Below are positions 35,617-45,046 of a stretch of DNA of 64,000 bases, piece after piece. The DNA lies in the NCBI RefSeq assembly GCF_039724765.1, contig NZ_CP155729.1, positions 4,039,501 to 4,103,500 of the forward strand. The letters run 5' to 3'. A program made the translations under genes and the position numbers. Numbering within the stretch: position 1 is the stretch's first letter; the number at the start of each line of letters is the position of its first letter. Under the pieces are notes generated by a model. The model searched no databases. It had not been told where the DNA came from and worked only from the letters and a program-made list of their open reading frames with translations. This DNA comes from Sagittula stellata E-37. Lineage in GTDB: Bacteria; Pseudomonadota; Alphaproteobacteria; Rhodobacterales; Rhodobacteraceae.

Positions 35617-36201
35617 GGTATCCTCCCTTGATACTGATCGCTCCGAGAACGATCGCCATCAACGAACAGCCAGACCCGGAAAATCTCAAAGAATACGCGA
35701 CTCGGCGCAGGAAATGCCGGGCAACGCGTCGCTCTGTCCGTGGCGAGTTCTTGCCCGGGCCGTTGCATCGCACTGAAATCCGGCGGTTCGGCAGCGGGCA
35801 GCCCCCCAACCGGCAGAGTTCGTGGCGAGCGGTTGCCGTTTCGTCCAGCACGCGGTCTCGCCGCTCGTTTTGGCAATTTGTGCCCCTTCTGGAAGGGGTG
35901 ATCATGGGCACGACCATGCGCGATCATCTGCCCCATTGCGCCCGCCCGAGGGGCGAATCATTGCTGCGTATCGCCGATCACACGTCCGCCGGGCACCAAT
36001 GCAGCGCGGCGACAGGCGCAAAACTGTCCTTACGTCACCCAAAAGTGCCTTTACGGCATGCGCCGATAATTCCTGCGATTTTTTGACCAATCGGCAAAAA
36101 CTCGCGCCAGCGTTGTGAGCCGCGCTCATAAAGCTGGACGTCAAGGCTCTGTTACCAAAGGCTGTCAGGAAACAACAAATGACAGCAACTGGGGCCTCTC
36201 A
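35617..36201. other. Long divergent intergenic region (TAXI operon / nuclease gene)
   Basis: About 585 bases without a credible gene. It should contain promoters for both flanking genes. Visible structure: a hairpin CCCCTT-CTGG-AAGGGG (35883-35898). The 150 bases before the nuclease gene are AT-richer than their surroundings (TTTTTTGACCAATCGGCAAAAAC near 36080), which fits a promoter, but I cannot assign -35/-10 boxes with confidence. No convincing sigma-54 site is seen in front of the TAXI gene. Confidence 0.45.
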
Positions 36202-39200
36202 ATGTTTCACCACGCTCTGAACGGTCGGGCCTTCGGCCGTGCCTTTTCCAATCCCTTCAACTTCGAATTCGGCACCCGCCGAGGCGACATGCTGACCGGC
36301 ACCGAGGGCACGGACTTCATCTTTGGCCGGAGCGGTGACGACACGGTGATCGCGTCTGACGGCCTCGATTTCATCATGGGCGACCGGGGCTTCGACACCG
36401 TGGTCTATTCTGGCTCCATCCTTGACGCCGACATCGCTCTGTCGGGCCTCAAGAAGGGTCGCCACCACGCCCTCAACGCATCCACCGCCATCGTGACAAT
36501 CACGGATGCCCAGGGCGCCGTGACCTCGGTCGACGTGCTGAAGAAGGTTGAGGCGCTCTACTTCGCGGCGGACGACTACACGCTCTTCCTCGACGGGACG
36601 AACAATGCCGTGCTGGCAGGCGACGACGCCGCGGCCACCACGGAAAACACGGCGATCACCCTCGACGTCGCCGACCTCCTGTCGAACGACACCGAGTTTG
36701 ACGGTGACACGCTGACGATCACCTCCGTGGACGCCACCTCGGCGCTGGGGGCCATGGTCGCGATGGCGGACGGGCAGATCACCTACACGCCCACCTTCGA
36801 CGCGCTGGCCGAGGGCGAGACGCTTGAGGACACGTTCACCTACACCGTCGACGACGGCTATGGCGGGACCGACACCGCAACCGTCACGGTGACCGTCACC
36901 GGCACCAACGACGCGCCTGTCCTGACAGTCTCCGACCCGGCGATTACAGTGGATGAGAACACCACCGCCGTCACCACCGTCTCGGCCACAGATGCCGACA
37001 ATGGCGCTGTGCTGTCCTACTCCCTTGAAGGCGACGACGCGTCCCTGTTCCAGATTGCAGATGACGGTACGATCACTTTCGGGGCCGGGCCGGACTACGA
37101 GGCCCCGGCCGACGCCGACACCGACAACACCTACGAGCTGACTGTCGTGGTCACCGACGAGTACGGTGCACGCGACGCGCGTGCGATCACCGTGACCGTC
37201 AACGATGTATCGGAGAAGATCGCCGTCACGCAGGGGTTCGAGACGGAATCAGGCGGCAGCAAGTACGATTACGACCCGGCGACCGGCAACCTGACCGAGC
37301 TGGGCGACGTCGTAGACCTGCCCAACGTGCCCGGACTTGCGACCGTCGACAGCACCGAGGCATCCGCCGGGCTGTGGGGCTTCGACCTTGAGTGGGAGAA
37401 CACCCGCAACGACGTGGGCATCTCGGACGGCGATTTCATCGGCGTGCAATCCTTCACGGGCGAAGTGGGCGCCTTCAGCGAAGGACAGAAAGGTTACGAG
37501 CTGTCGGATGCGGACGGCCTGCTGCGTCTGACCTTCGACACCATCGACCTGTCCAACCGCACCGAGAACCACGTGTTGAAGGTCTCGCTCGACACCTTCC
37601 TGGTCGAGACCGGCTGGGAAGCCGATGACCTGCTGCGTATCGTGGTGGAAACCAACCTCGGCACGTTCACACTGATCGACACAAGCGGACAGGACATCGA
37701 CGACCTCGATATCGAGGGGGCCTGGCAGACCCTGTCCACCAAGCTGCCAGACGGCGTGACCGAGGCATCTCTGGTGGTGGAGTTCGACTCCAATTCCGCC
37801 AGCGAGGCGGTCTATCTCGACAACGTGCGGCTGGAAGAGATTTTCCAGGTGACCCAGAGCTTCGAGACCGAAGCCACCGGGGCGCAGTACCAACTCGACG
37901 ATGCCTCTGACGGCCAGACCGCGTTTGGCGAAGAGGCCGAGGTGCCCAACCGCGCGGGCCTTGCCACCGTGGACAGCACTGCAGCCTCTGCCGGTCAGCT
38001 TGGCTTTGACCTCACTTGGGTGAACACCCGCGGCGACGTGGGTCTGTCAGATGGCGATTTCATCGGCGTACAGAACTATGCCGGTGTCGTCGGCGCCTAC
38101 AGCGATGGCCTTCAAGGGTATGAGTTGTCGGACGGGGATGGCTTGCTGAGGCTGTCCTTCGACACGCTCGACCTGACGGACGTGGGCGAACTGACCTTCT
38201 CCATCGACTATTTCCTGCAATCGACCGGCTACGAATCCGACGACCTGCTGAAGGTCTACGTCGCCACCGACGCGGGCGAGGTCATCCTGCTCGACTCCAC
38301 CTGGCAGGACATCGACGACCTGGGCATCGAAGGCGCGTGGAACACCCTGTCGGCCACGGTCGACGCATCCGTGAACAGCGCCCAACTGATCGTGGAGTTC
38401 GACAGCAACTCCGGCAGCGAGGCGGTCTACCTCGACAACGTCATCGTCACCGCCGATCCGGATGCGGTCGTCGAGCCGCCGGTCGAGGACATTACCCTGA
38501 TTTCAGAGATCCAGGGCGCTGGCGATGCCTCAGCCTTGGTTGGCCAGCAGGTCACCGCGTCGGCCATCGTCACCGCGCTCACGGACGAGGGTTTCTGGCT
38601 ACAGGAAGAAGACGCTGACAGCGACGGTGACATGGCGACCTCCGAAGGCATCTACGTCTATACGGGCGGCGGCTATGCCGTCACGCTTGGCGATCTCGTC
38701 GAGGTCACCGGATCGGTGACGGAGTTCTTCGGCCTGACGGAAATCACCTCGGTCTCCGGCGTCGTGGTCCAGTCCTCCGGCAACCCGTTGCCTTCCGCGA
38801 CCGTGGTCGCTCTGTCGCCGGACACCGTCCCCGACTGGGAAAGCCTTGAGGGGATGCGGCTGGAGGTCGTCTCGGGCACCATGGACCCGCTGACGATCAA
38901 CGAGAACTACAACCTCGCACGGTATGGTCAGATCTCGGTTTCGGCGGGCACACAGGTGCAACCGACCCAGATCTACGACGCCCAGACCGAACAGGCCGAA
39001 ATCGCGGCACTGGCCGAACAGAACGCCAATGCCTCGCTCCTTCTGGATGACGGCGTCAGCAGCCAGAATCCCGACGAGTTCCAGTACATCCCCGACAACA
39101 ACCCGCTGGACGGCAACGACTATCTCGACAAGGCCGACGACTTCGGGGACATGGGCTCCACCGTGCGCCTCGGCACCGGGATCGCGCAGCCGATAGAGGG

Positions 39201-40425
39201 CGTGCTGGGCTTCGCCTTTGACGAATGGACGCTGCAGGTCACCGATACGCTGGTGTTCGACGAAAGCGCGAACCCGCGCCCGACCACCGCGCCGGACGTG
39301 GGCGGCAGCCTGCAGGTAGCCTCCTACAACGTGCTGAACTTCTTCACCACGATTGACGAGGGCTCGAACGCCACCGGACCGAACGGCGATCTCGATCCGC
39401 GCGGCGCCGACACTGCGGACGAATTCGCCCGCCAGTCCGCCAAGATCGTCGACGGCATCATCGGCACCGGCGCCGAGGTTCTGGCCCTGCAGGAGATCGA
39501 GAACAACGGCACCACGGCCATCGGCACGCTGGTCGATCTGCTGAACGCCGAGGGCACCGCCGCCACCTATGCCTACGTCGATCCGACGGGGACGGGGGAC
39601 TTCATCGGCGAGGATGCGATCACCACGGGGATCATCTACGATGCGTCCGCCGTGACGTTGCTGCACTCCGAATACCTCGTGTACGCGGAACCCTCTGCCG
39701 ATGCGACGGCGGCCATCGCCATGGATCTGGCAAGCTACATCGGGGGCAGCTTCGACGACTACCAGCGCAACCGTCCGTCCGTGGCCGCGACCTTCGAGGA
39801 TGCCAGCGGCAACACGTTTACCGTCGTGTCCTCGCACTTCAAATCCAAGGGGCCGAGCGGGCTCGACAACTTGGCGGGAGACGCGGAAACTTGGCTGACC
39901 AACAACCCCGGCAACGCCAATTACACGACTGTCGAGGGACTGCTGGCCGACCTCTATGCCGATCCCAACTACGATCAGGGTGACGGTCAGGGCTTCTGGA
40001 ACGGGGTCCGCCTCGACGCGGCGGTCGAACTGGCCGACTGGATCGCCAACACCTACGATGGCGGCGGCACCACGAACTATGCCCTGCTTGGCGACATGAA
40101 CTCCTACGCCGAGGAAGACGCGGTCCAGTATCTCGACGATAACGCCGGTCTGGTCGACTTGATCGACACCTTCGTGCCGGGCGGTCAGGATGAGGCGTAT
40201 TCCTACGTCTTCGACGGCCAGCGGGGCACGCTGGATCAGGGGCTGGCCGACACGGCACTGGCGGCGCATGTCACCGGCGCGGCGGAGTGGCACATCAACG
40301 CCGACGAACCCGGCCTGATCGGATACGACACCAGCTTCAACGATCCGGACTTCTACAACGACGGCGTCTACGCCTCTTCTGACCACGATCCGCTGATCTT
40401 CGGGCTCGATTTCAACATCGTCTGA
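36202..40425 (+). CDS. Large secreted ExeM/NucH-type nuclease with calcium-binding repeats and adhesin-like domains
   Basis: Acidic protein of 1407 residues, probably exported by a type I system (no signal peptide). Domains in order: RTX-like repeats (GTEGTDFIFGRSGDDTV, residues about 33-60); a cadherin/VCBS-like domain with NDTEFDGDTLTI and TGTNDAPVL (to about 240); a cadherin-like domain DENTTAVTTVSATDADNG (to about 340); two ~205-residue sister modules (about 342-550 and 550-750); an OB-fold (about 763-860); and a C-terminal endonuclease/exonuclease/phosphatase domain (about 1037-1407) with VASYNVLNFF, LALQEIENNG, SSHFKSKG, LLGDMNSYAEED and SSDHDPLIFG. The catalytic Asn, Glu, Asp and His of that fold are all visible. 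Likely role: degradation of extracellular DNA for phosphate/nitrogen or biofilm turnover. RTX repeats at the N- rather than C-terminal end are less usual. Confidence 0.88.
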   Translation: MFHHALNGRAFGRAFSNPFNFEFGTRRGDMLTGTEGTDFIFGRSGDDTVIASDGLDFIMGDRGFDTVVYSGSILDADIALSGLKKGRHHALNASTAIVTITDAQGAVTSVDVLKKVEALYFAADDYTLFLDGTNNAVLAGDDAAATTENTAITLDVADLLSNDTEFDGDTLTITSVDATSALGAMVAMADGQITYTPTFDALAEGETLEDTFTYTVDDGYGGTDTATVTVTVTGTNDAPVLTVSDPAITVDENTTAVTTVSATDADNGAVLSYSLEGDDASLFQIADDGTITFGAGPDYEAPADADTDNTYELTVVVTDEYGARDARAITVTVNDVSEKIAVTQGFETESGGSKYDYDPATGNLTELGDVVDLPNVPGLATVDSTEASAGLWGFDLEWENTRNDVGISDGDFIGVQSFTGEVGAFSEGQKGYELSDADGLLRLTFDTIDLSNRTENHVLKVSLDTFLVETGWEADDLLRIVVETNLGTFTLIDTSGQDIDDLDIEGAWQTLSTKLPDGVTEASLVVEFDSNSASEAVYLDNVRLEEIFQVTQSFETEATGAQYQLDDASDGQTAFGEEAEVPNRAGLATVDSTAASAGQLGFDLTWVNTRGDVGLSDGDFIGVQNYAGVVGAYSDGLQGYELSDGDGLLRLSFDTLDLTDVGELTFSIDYFLQSTGYESDDLLKVYVATDAGEVILLDSTWQDIDDLGIEGAWNTLSATVDASVNSAQLIVEFDSNSGSEAVYLDNVIVTADPDAVVEPPVEDITLISEIQGAGDASALVGQQVTASAIVTALTDEGFWLQEEDADSDGDMATSEGIYVYTGGGYAVTLGDLVEVTGSVTEFFGLTEITSVSGVVVQSSGNPLPSATVVALSPDTVPDWESLEGMRLEVVSGTMDPLTINENYNLARYGQISVSAGTQVQPTQIYDAQTEQAEIAALAEQNANASLLLDDGVSSQNPDEFQYIPDNNPLDGNDYLDKADDFGDMGSTVRLGTGIAQPIEGVLGFAFDEWTLQVTDTLVFDESANPRPTTAPDVGGSLQVASYNVLNFFTTIDEGSNATGPNGDLDPRGADTADEFARQSAKIVDGIIGTGAEVLALQEIENNGTTAIGTLVDLLNAEGTAATYAYVDPTGTGDFIGEDAITTGIIYDASAVTLLHSEYLVYAEPSADATAAIAMDLASYIGGSFDDYQRNRPSVAATFEDASGNTFTVVSSHFKSKGPSGLDNLAGDAETWLTNNPGNANYTTVEGLLADLYADPNYDQGDGQGFWNGVRLDAAVELADWIANTYDGGGTTNYALLGDMNSYAEEDAVQYLDDNAGLVDLIDTFVPGGQDEAYSYVFDGQRGTLDQGLADTALAAHVTGAAEWHINADEPGLIGYDTSFNDPDFYNDGVYASSDHDPLIFGLDFNIV

Positions 40426-40448
40426 GCCTGCACCGTCTGGACGAACCG

Positions 40449-40479
40449 AAAGCGCGGCCTCTTCCGGGGCCGCGCTTTT
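40449..40479. terminator. Rho-independent terminator after the nuclease gene
   Basis: Stem AAAGCGCGGCC / GGCCGCGCTTT (11 bp) with loop TCTTCCGG, followed by T and CGCTTT. It lies 24 bases after the nuclease stop and 25 bases before the stop of the convergent tetR gene, and the A/T-flanked stem could act in both directions. Confidence 0.85.
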
Positions 40480-40503
40480 CGCTTTCGCAGGGACGCCGCG
40501 CTG

Positions 40504-41136
40504 TCAGGCGTCGTGCGGGATACCGAAGAACCGAAGGTATTTGTCGATGGCCCGGGCGATGACCTCTTCGGGATGATCCGGAGCGGGCAACCCATAGATG
40601 TGCGTGCGGATACCGATGTAGACGATCCCGCCGTGCAGGTTCCACAGATCCTCCATGGTGGGCTGCGTCTGTCCGGGCGTCAAAGCAGCCGTCTCCGCCA
40701 GCACCGGGCGGAGAATCACGTTGCCCAGGTGTTCGAGGTAGCGGTTATTCAGGGCCGCCCCGGCGAGGCCCGAGAACATGAATATCCGCATCCAGTCATG
40801 TTCGAAGATAAGCCCGCTGTATTCCGTGTAGAACGCCAGCAGTCGCGCCCTCAAAGGCACGGACCGGTCGGTGAGCCGGTCGGGCCAGTCGTTGGACAAA
40901 CGGCCCAGGTAGACCTTTTCGTAGACCGCCTCCAGCAGCTCTTCTTTGGTGGCGAAGTATTTGAAAAGAAGGGATTGCGTGACCCCGAGTCGCTTGGCCA
41001 GCTGGCGGGTATTCCCCTCCAGTCCGACCTCGGCAAAGAAGCGCACGGCCTCGTTCACGATCTGCTCGCGCCGTTCCTTTGGAGGCAGTCTCCGGCGGGT
41101 GCCCGCGTCCCTGTCCTGTTCGTTTTCTTTGTCCAC
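40504..41136 (-). CDS. TetR-family transcriptional regulator
   Basis: Regulator of 210 residues. The N-terminal helix-turn-helix is visible as RREQIVNEAVRFFAEVGLEG, then LAKRLGVTQSLLFKYFATKEELLEAVYEKVY. The C-terminal domain has LIFEHDWMRIFMFSGLAG and is of the general TetR ligand-binding kind. The start codon is GTG at 41136, preceded by GGGGAC. It is divergent from the molybdenum hydroxylase and TRAP operon with 150 bases between, where an 8-bp inverted repeat lies, so it most likely represses that operon and responds to its substrate or a derived CoA thioester. Confidence 0.88.
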   Translation of the reverse strand: MDKENEQDRDAGTRRRLPPKERREQIVNEAVRFFAEVGLEGNTRQLAKRLGVTQSLLFKYFATKEELLEAVYEKVYLGRLSNDWPDRLTDRSVPLRARLLAFYTEYSGLIFEHDWMRIFMFSGLAGAALNNRYLEHLGNVILRPVLAETAALTPGQTQPTMEDLWNLHGGIVYIGIRTHIYGLPAPDHPEEVIARAIDKYLRFFGIPHDA

Positions 41137-41189
41137 GACGGTGTCCCCGGTTCGTTGTCCCGGAACCCGTTTAGCAAATTTTCCTTGTA

Positions 41190-41233
41190 ATGCTCACAGT
41201 TTTATAGATCATCCGCTCAACAGTAGTGAGCAT
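41190..41233. promoter_or_regulatory. Inverted repeat ATGCTCAC / GTGAGCAT in the tetR-hydroxylase divergent region
   Basis: Perfect 8-bp half-sites at 41190-41197 and 41226-41233, with centres 36 bases apart, in the only gap between the regulator and the enzyme operon. Such spacing would allow one dimer on each side of the promoter or a loop. Candidate operator for the adjacent TetR protein. Confidence 0.4.
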
Positions 41234-41286
41234 ACGATCAATAATAGGCAAAAGCCGGGTCGCGCTCATGGAGGGAGGATACCATC

Positions 41287-42120
41287 ATGAAGGCATCGGC
41301 GGGCGGATATGCCCGGGCTGTCGACGTCGCGCACGCGCTGGAGCTGATGGCCGGGTCGGAGGGGGCTGGTCGTTTTCTGGCTGGCGGCCAGAGCCTTGTC
41401 GCAGCGATGAACATGCGCCTCTCGGAAGGCGACATGCTGATCGACATTTCCCGTATCGCAGACCTTTCCGGTGTCCGCGAGGACGGCGACCGCCTTCGGA
41501 TCGGCGCGCTGACGCGGCATGCGCAGGTCGGCAACGACCCGATGATCCGCGCCCATGCGCCCCTTCTGTCCACGGCCGTGGACTACATCGCCCACGCCGC
41601 GATCCGCAACCGCGGCACCATCGGCGGGGCGCTGGCCCATGCCGATCCTGCCGCCGAATTCCCCGCCTGTGCCCTGGCACTTGGCGCGACGATGCACGCA
41701 AGCGGCAGCGCCGGCACGCGCGACATTTCCGTGGAGGACTTCTTCGAGGACGTCTTTACCACCGCGCTTGAGGAGGGAGAGATCCTGACGGCAATCTCCG
41801 TCCCGAAGGCAGAACCGGACGAAGTGCAGGTGATCGAGGAGGTCGCGCGCCGGTCCGGCGATTATGCTCTGACGGGCCTTTGCCTCGTCCGGCGCAAGGC
41901 GAGGCACCGGCTGTCGGTGTTCTCTGCCGGGCCGGTGCCCACGCTGGCCCGCGGCGCGATGCAAGCGCTCGACGCGGGCGACACAGAGGCGGCGGTCGAA
42001 GCCCTGCGCAAAGAGATCGACCCGCCCTCCGACACCCAAGCAAGCGGCAGCTACCGACGGCATCTGGCAGGCGTGCTTTTGCGGCGTGCCGTGGCGCGCA
42101 TCGAAGGAGACAACCCATGA
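41287..42120 (+). CDS. Molybdenum hydroxylase, FAD-binding (medium) subunit
   Basis: Medium subunit of a three-part xanthine-dehydrogenase-family enzyme, 277 residues. The FAD-binding PCMH fold is shown by GRFLAGGQSLVAAMNMRLS (a pyrophosphate-binding loop) and AIRNRGTIGGALAHADPAAEFPA, which are the two signature loops. It transfers electrons from the iron-sulfur subunit to a quinone or other acceptor. GGAGGGAGG lies 5-10 bases before ATG 41287. The next gene starts inside its stop codon (ATGA), giving the order medium-small-large, as in CoxM-CoxS-CoxL type operons. Confidence 0.92.
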   Translation: MKASAGGYARAVDVAHALELMAGSEGAGRFLAGGQSLVAAMNMRLSEGDMLIDISRIADLSGVREDGDRLRIGALTRHAQVGNDPMIRAHAPLLSTAVDYIAHAAIRNRGTIGGALAHADPAAEFPACALALGATMHASGSAGTRDISVEDFFEDVFTTALEEGEILTAISVPKAEPDEVQVIEEVARRSGDYALTGLCLVRRKARHRLSVFSAGPVPTLARGAMQALDAGDTEAAVEALRKEIDPPSDTQASGSYRRHLAGVLLRRAVARIEGDNP

Positions 42121-42617
42121 CACAGGCCTTCCGCGACAAGGTGGACATTTCCCTGACCGTGAACGGCGAACCGGTCGAGGCGCGCGTGCCCGCCGGACAA
42201 CATCTCGTCGATTTTCTGCGCATGGAACTGGCGCTGACAGGCGCCCATGCGAGTTGTGAACACGGTGTCTGCGGCGCTTGCACGATCAGGGTCGACGGAC
42301 AGGCGGTCCGTGGCTGCCTGATGTTGGCCGCACAGGCCGACGGGACAGAGGTCTGGACAGTCGAAGGGTTGACCGACGTTGGCACCATCTCCGACCTGCA
42401 GGACGCCTTCGTCGCGCGCAACGCGCTGCAGTGCGGCTTCTGCACGCCGGGAATGCTGGTCGCCGCAGAGGAGCTGCTGAGCCGCGGCGCCGTCCCATCG
42501 CGGGCTGATATCAGGGAACACCTGTCGGGCAATTACTGCCGTTGCACAGGCTACGAGTCCATCGTCGACGCGGTCGAAAGCGTCGCACAGGCGCGCGCCG
42601 GGAAGGGCCGCGCATGA
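42117..42617 (+). CDS. Molybdenum hydroxylase, [2Fe-2S] (small) subunit
   Basis: Small subunit of 166 residues that holds two [2Fe-2S] clusters. The plant-ferredoxin-type ligands are Cys47, Cys52, Cys55 and Cys67 (CEHGVCGACTIRVDG, then RGC). The second cluster ligands are Cys106, Cys109, Cys141 and Cys143 (CGFCTPGM and NYCRCTGY). All eight are present. It passes electrons from the molybdenum site to FAD. Both of its ends overlap neighbours by ATGA, so the three subunits are made in step. Confidence 0.95.
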   Translation: MTQAFRDKVDISLTVNGEPVEARVPAGQHLVDFLRMELALTGAHASCEHGVCGACTIRVDGQAVRGCLMLAAQADGTEVWTVEGLTDVGTISDLQDAFVARNALQCGFCTPGMLVAAEELLSRGAVPSRADIREHLSGNYCRCTGYESIVDAVESVAQARAGKGRA

Positions 42618-44995
42618 CCATCGCATTCGGAAACCCCGACCGGCCCAATTCCTACATCGGCAAGACGGTCCCCCGCCCCAACGCCGCGAAGCTGGTGCAA
42701 GGGCGCGGGCGCTACGTCGACGATATCACCCTGCCCCGCATGGTGCATGTGGCCTTTGTTCGGTCGCCCTTTGCTCACGCGCGGATCAAACGGATCGACA
42801 TGGCCGACGCCAAGGACGTGAAGGGTGTGCTGCGGATCTTCACCGGCACCGACCTGGCCCAGGTCTGCACGCCCTGGGTCGCCGTTCTGGCGCACCTGAA
42901 AGGCCTGAAGTCCCCGCCGCAGCACGCGCTGGCAGTCGACCGGGCGACCTGGGTGGGCGAACCCGTGGTGGCCGTCGTCGCCACGAGCCGCGCCGCGGCA
43001 GAGGACGGCGCGGCCCTGATCGACGTGGACTACGACCCGCTCCCCGTTGTCACGGACACGATGACCGCGCTCGACCCCGACACGCCCGTCATCCATCCCG
43101 ACCTGGGCGACAACCTCGCCTTCCAGCGTCAGCACGAAGAGGGCGATGTAGAGGCCGCGATGGCTTCTGCCCACAAGGTGATCTCCGCGAGCTTCCGCAC
43201 CGCGCGTCATACCGGCGTCACGCTCGAACCGCGTTCCATCCTCGTCGACTGGAACCCGGCCGAAGGGCAAATGACCGCCTACCATGCGACTCAAGCACCG
43301 CACATGATCCAGACGGTTCTGGCAGAGCACCTCGGCGTTCCGGAAGGCCGGGTGCGGGTGATTTGCGGCGACGTGGGCGGGTCTTACGGGATCAAGGTTC
43401 ACGTCTATCCCGACGAGGTCGCGACCGCTGCCATCGCCAAGGTCATGGGCCGCCCGGTCAAGTTCATCGCCGACCGGCTGGAGAGCTTTTCGACCGACAT
43501 CCACGCCCGCGACCACGAGATCGAGGCGAAGATCGCGGTGGATGCCGATGGCAGGATCCTTGCTATCGACGTGGACGACTGGACAGGGATCGGCCCGTAT
43601 TCCGTCTATCCGCGCACCTCGGCCATCGAGGGCAACCAGGTGGTGAACCTTTGCGGCGGGCCCTACGATTTCGCCAACTACCGGGCGAAGACGACGGTGG
43701 TGTTCCAGAACAAGACACCGACCTGCCAGTACCGTGCGGTGGGCCACCCCATCGCCGTGGCGATCACCGAGGGGCTGGTGGACATGGCCGCCGCCGCCAT
43801 TGGCATGGACCCGGTCGAAATCCGGCGCCGCAACATGTACGCCGACGACGCCTACCCCGTGACCTCGCCCGCCAAGATGCGGTTCGAGGGGCTGTCGCAC
43901 CATGCCTCGATGGACAAGCTGGTGGCCATGATGGACTACGACGCGCTCCGCGCCGATCAGGCGGAGGCGCTGAAGCAGGGCAAGCGGCGCGGCATCGGCA
44001 TTGCGTCCTTCATCGAACTGACCAACCCCTCGCCCTTCATGTACGGCATCGGCGGGGCGCGGATCTCGGCTCAGGACGGCTGCACGGTGCGGATGGACCC
44101 CGACGGCTCCATCGTCGCGCTGTCCGGCGTGACGGAGCAGGGACAGGGCACCGAGGCGATGCTGAGCCAGGTCGTCGCCGAAGGAGTCGGTGTGCCGCCC
44201 TCGTCGGTGCGCGTCATCACCGGGGACACGCAGGTCACGCCCTACGGCGGCGGCACATGGGCGTCGCGCGGGGCCGGCATCGGCGGAGAGGCAGCCCTTC
44301 AGGCGGCCCGTGCCCTGCGGCAGTCGATCCTCGATGTGGCGGCCTCGATGCTCCAGGCCGACAGTGGCGCGCTCGACATCCGCGACGGTCAGGTGGTGAA
44401 CGCCGACAGTGGTGAGGCGCGCCTGCCGCTGGAGGAACTGGGCCGGATCGTCTATTTCCGGGGCGACACCCTGCCCAAGGGACTGCCGCGCGAACTGGTG
44501 CAGACCCGGCACTTCATCACGATGGACTATCCCTTCGCCTTCACCAACGGCGTGCAGGCCTCTTACGTCGAGGTCGACACCGACACCGGCGTCGTCACAC
44601 TGCTGAAGCACTGGTGCGTCGAGGATTGCGGGCGGGTCATCAACCCGCAACTGGTCGACGAACAGATCCGTGGCGGCATCGTGCAGGGCCTTGGCGGCGC
44701 GCTCTACGAAGAAATCCACTACGACAGCGACGGTCAGCTGCTGAACGGCTCGATGGCGGATTACCTCGTGCCGATGGCGGCCGAGATGCCGGACATGCAG
44801 ATCGGCCATGTCGAGACGCCCACCGCCGAAAGCGAACTGGGCGCCAAGGGGGCGGGAGAGGCCGGCACGGCCGGTGCCCCGGCGGCTGTCATGAACGCGA
44901 TCAACGACGCCCTTCGCCCGCTTGGGGCGCAGGTCACGGAGATGCCCTTCACCCCGGAGCGCATCCTGCGTGCGCTCGGGGCATTCGAGGACTGA
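42614..44995 (+). CDS. Molybdenum hydroxylase, molybdopterin-binding (large) subunit
   Basis: Catalytic subunit of 793 residues in the xanthine dehydrogenase / aerobic CO dehydrogenase superfamily. The family start RPNAAKLVQGRGRYVDDI, the catalytic Glu749 in KGAGEAGTAGAP and the cofactor-loop glycines are intact. The active-site loop is CQYRAVGHPIA (residues 371-381). CO dehydrogenase (form I) has a Cys-Ser-Phe-Arg loop and form II enzymes have a Gly-Ala-Gly-Arg loop after the Tyr-Arg, so this is neither; a hydroxylase of an N-heterocycle, aldehyde or aromatic is more likely. The neighbouring TRAP genes suggest that an organic acid is imported and then hydroxylated. No maturation gene (CoxD/XdhC type) is in the window. 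Confidence 0.93.
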   Translation: MTIAFGNPDRPNSYIGKTVPRPNAAKLVQGRGRYVDDITLPRMVHVAFVRSPFAHARIKRIDMADAKDVKGVLRIFTGTDLAQVCTPWVAVLAHLKGLKSPPQHALAVDRATWVGEPVVAVVATSRAAAEDGAALIDVDYDPLPVVTDTMTALDPDTPVIHPDLGDNLAFQRQHEEGDVEAAMASAHKVISASFRTARHTGVTLEPRSILVDWNPAEGQMTAYHATQAPHMIQTVLAEHLGVPEGRVRVICGDVGGSYGIKVHVYPDEVATAAIAKVMGRPVKFIADRLESFSTDIHARDHEIEAKIAVDADGRILAIDVDDWTGIGPYSVYPRTSAIEGNQVVNLCGGPYDFANYRAKTTVVFQNKTPTCQYRAVGHPIAVAITEGLVDMAAAAIGMDPVEIRRRNMYADDAYPVTSPAKMRFEGLSHHASMDKLVAMMDYDALRADQAEALKQGKRRGIGIASFIELTNPSPFMYGIGGARISAQDGCTVRMDPDGSIVALSGVTEQGQGTEAMLSQVVAEGVGVPPSSVRVITGDTQVTPYGGGTWASRGAGIGGEAALQAARALRQSILDVAASMLQADSGALDIRDGQVVNADSGEARLPLEELGRIVYFRGDTLPKGLPRELVQTRHFITMDYPFAFTNGVQASYVEVDTDTGVVTLLKHWCVEDCGRVINPQLVDEQIRGGIVQGLGGALYEEIHYDSDGQLLNGSMADYLVPMAAEMPDMQIGHVETPTAESELGAKGAGEAGTAGAPAAVMNAINDALRPLGAQVTEMPFTPERILRALGAFED

Positions 44996-45046
44996 ACCAA
45001 ACGACGGGCGCGACGGGAGCGCGCCCCGCACCAGGGAGGAACAACC

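Noticed and set aside
35872..35887. Possible sigma-54 promoter (minus strand GG-N10-GC) in front of the TAXI operon
   Set aside because: Only the two dinucleotides and TTGC match; the GGCAC element is out of register, and the linked regulator lacks GAFTGA.
42614..44995. Identification of the large subunit as aerobic CO dehydrogenase (coxL)
   Set aside because: The active-site loop CQYRAVGHP matches neither the form I nor the form II loop, and no cox accessory genes are present.
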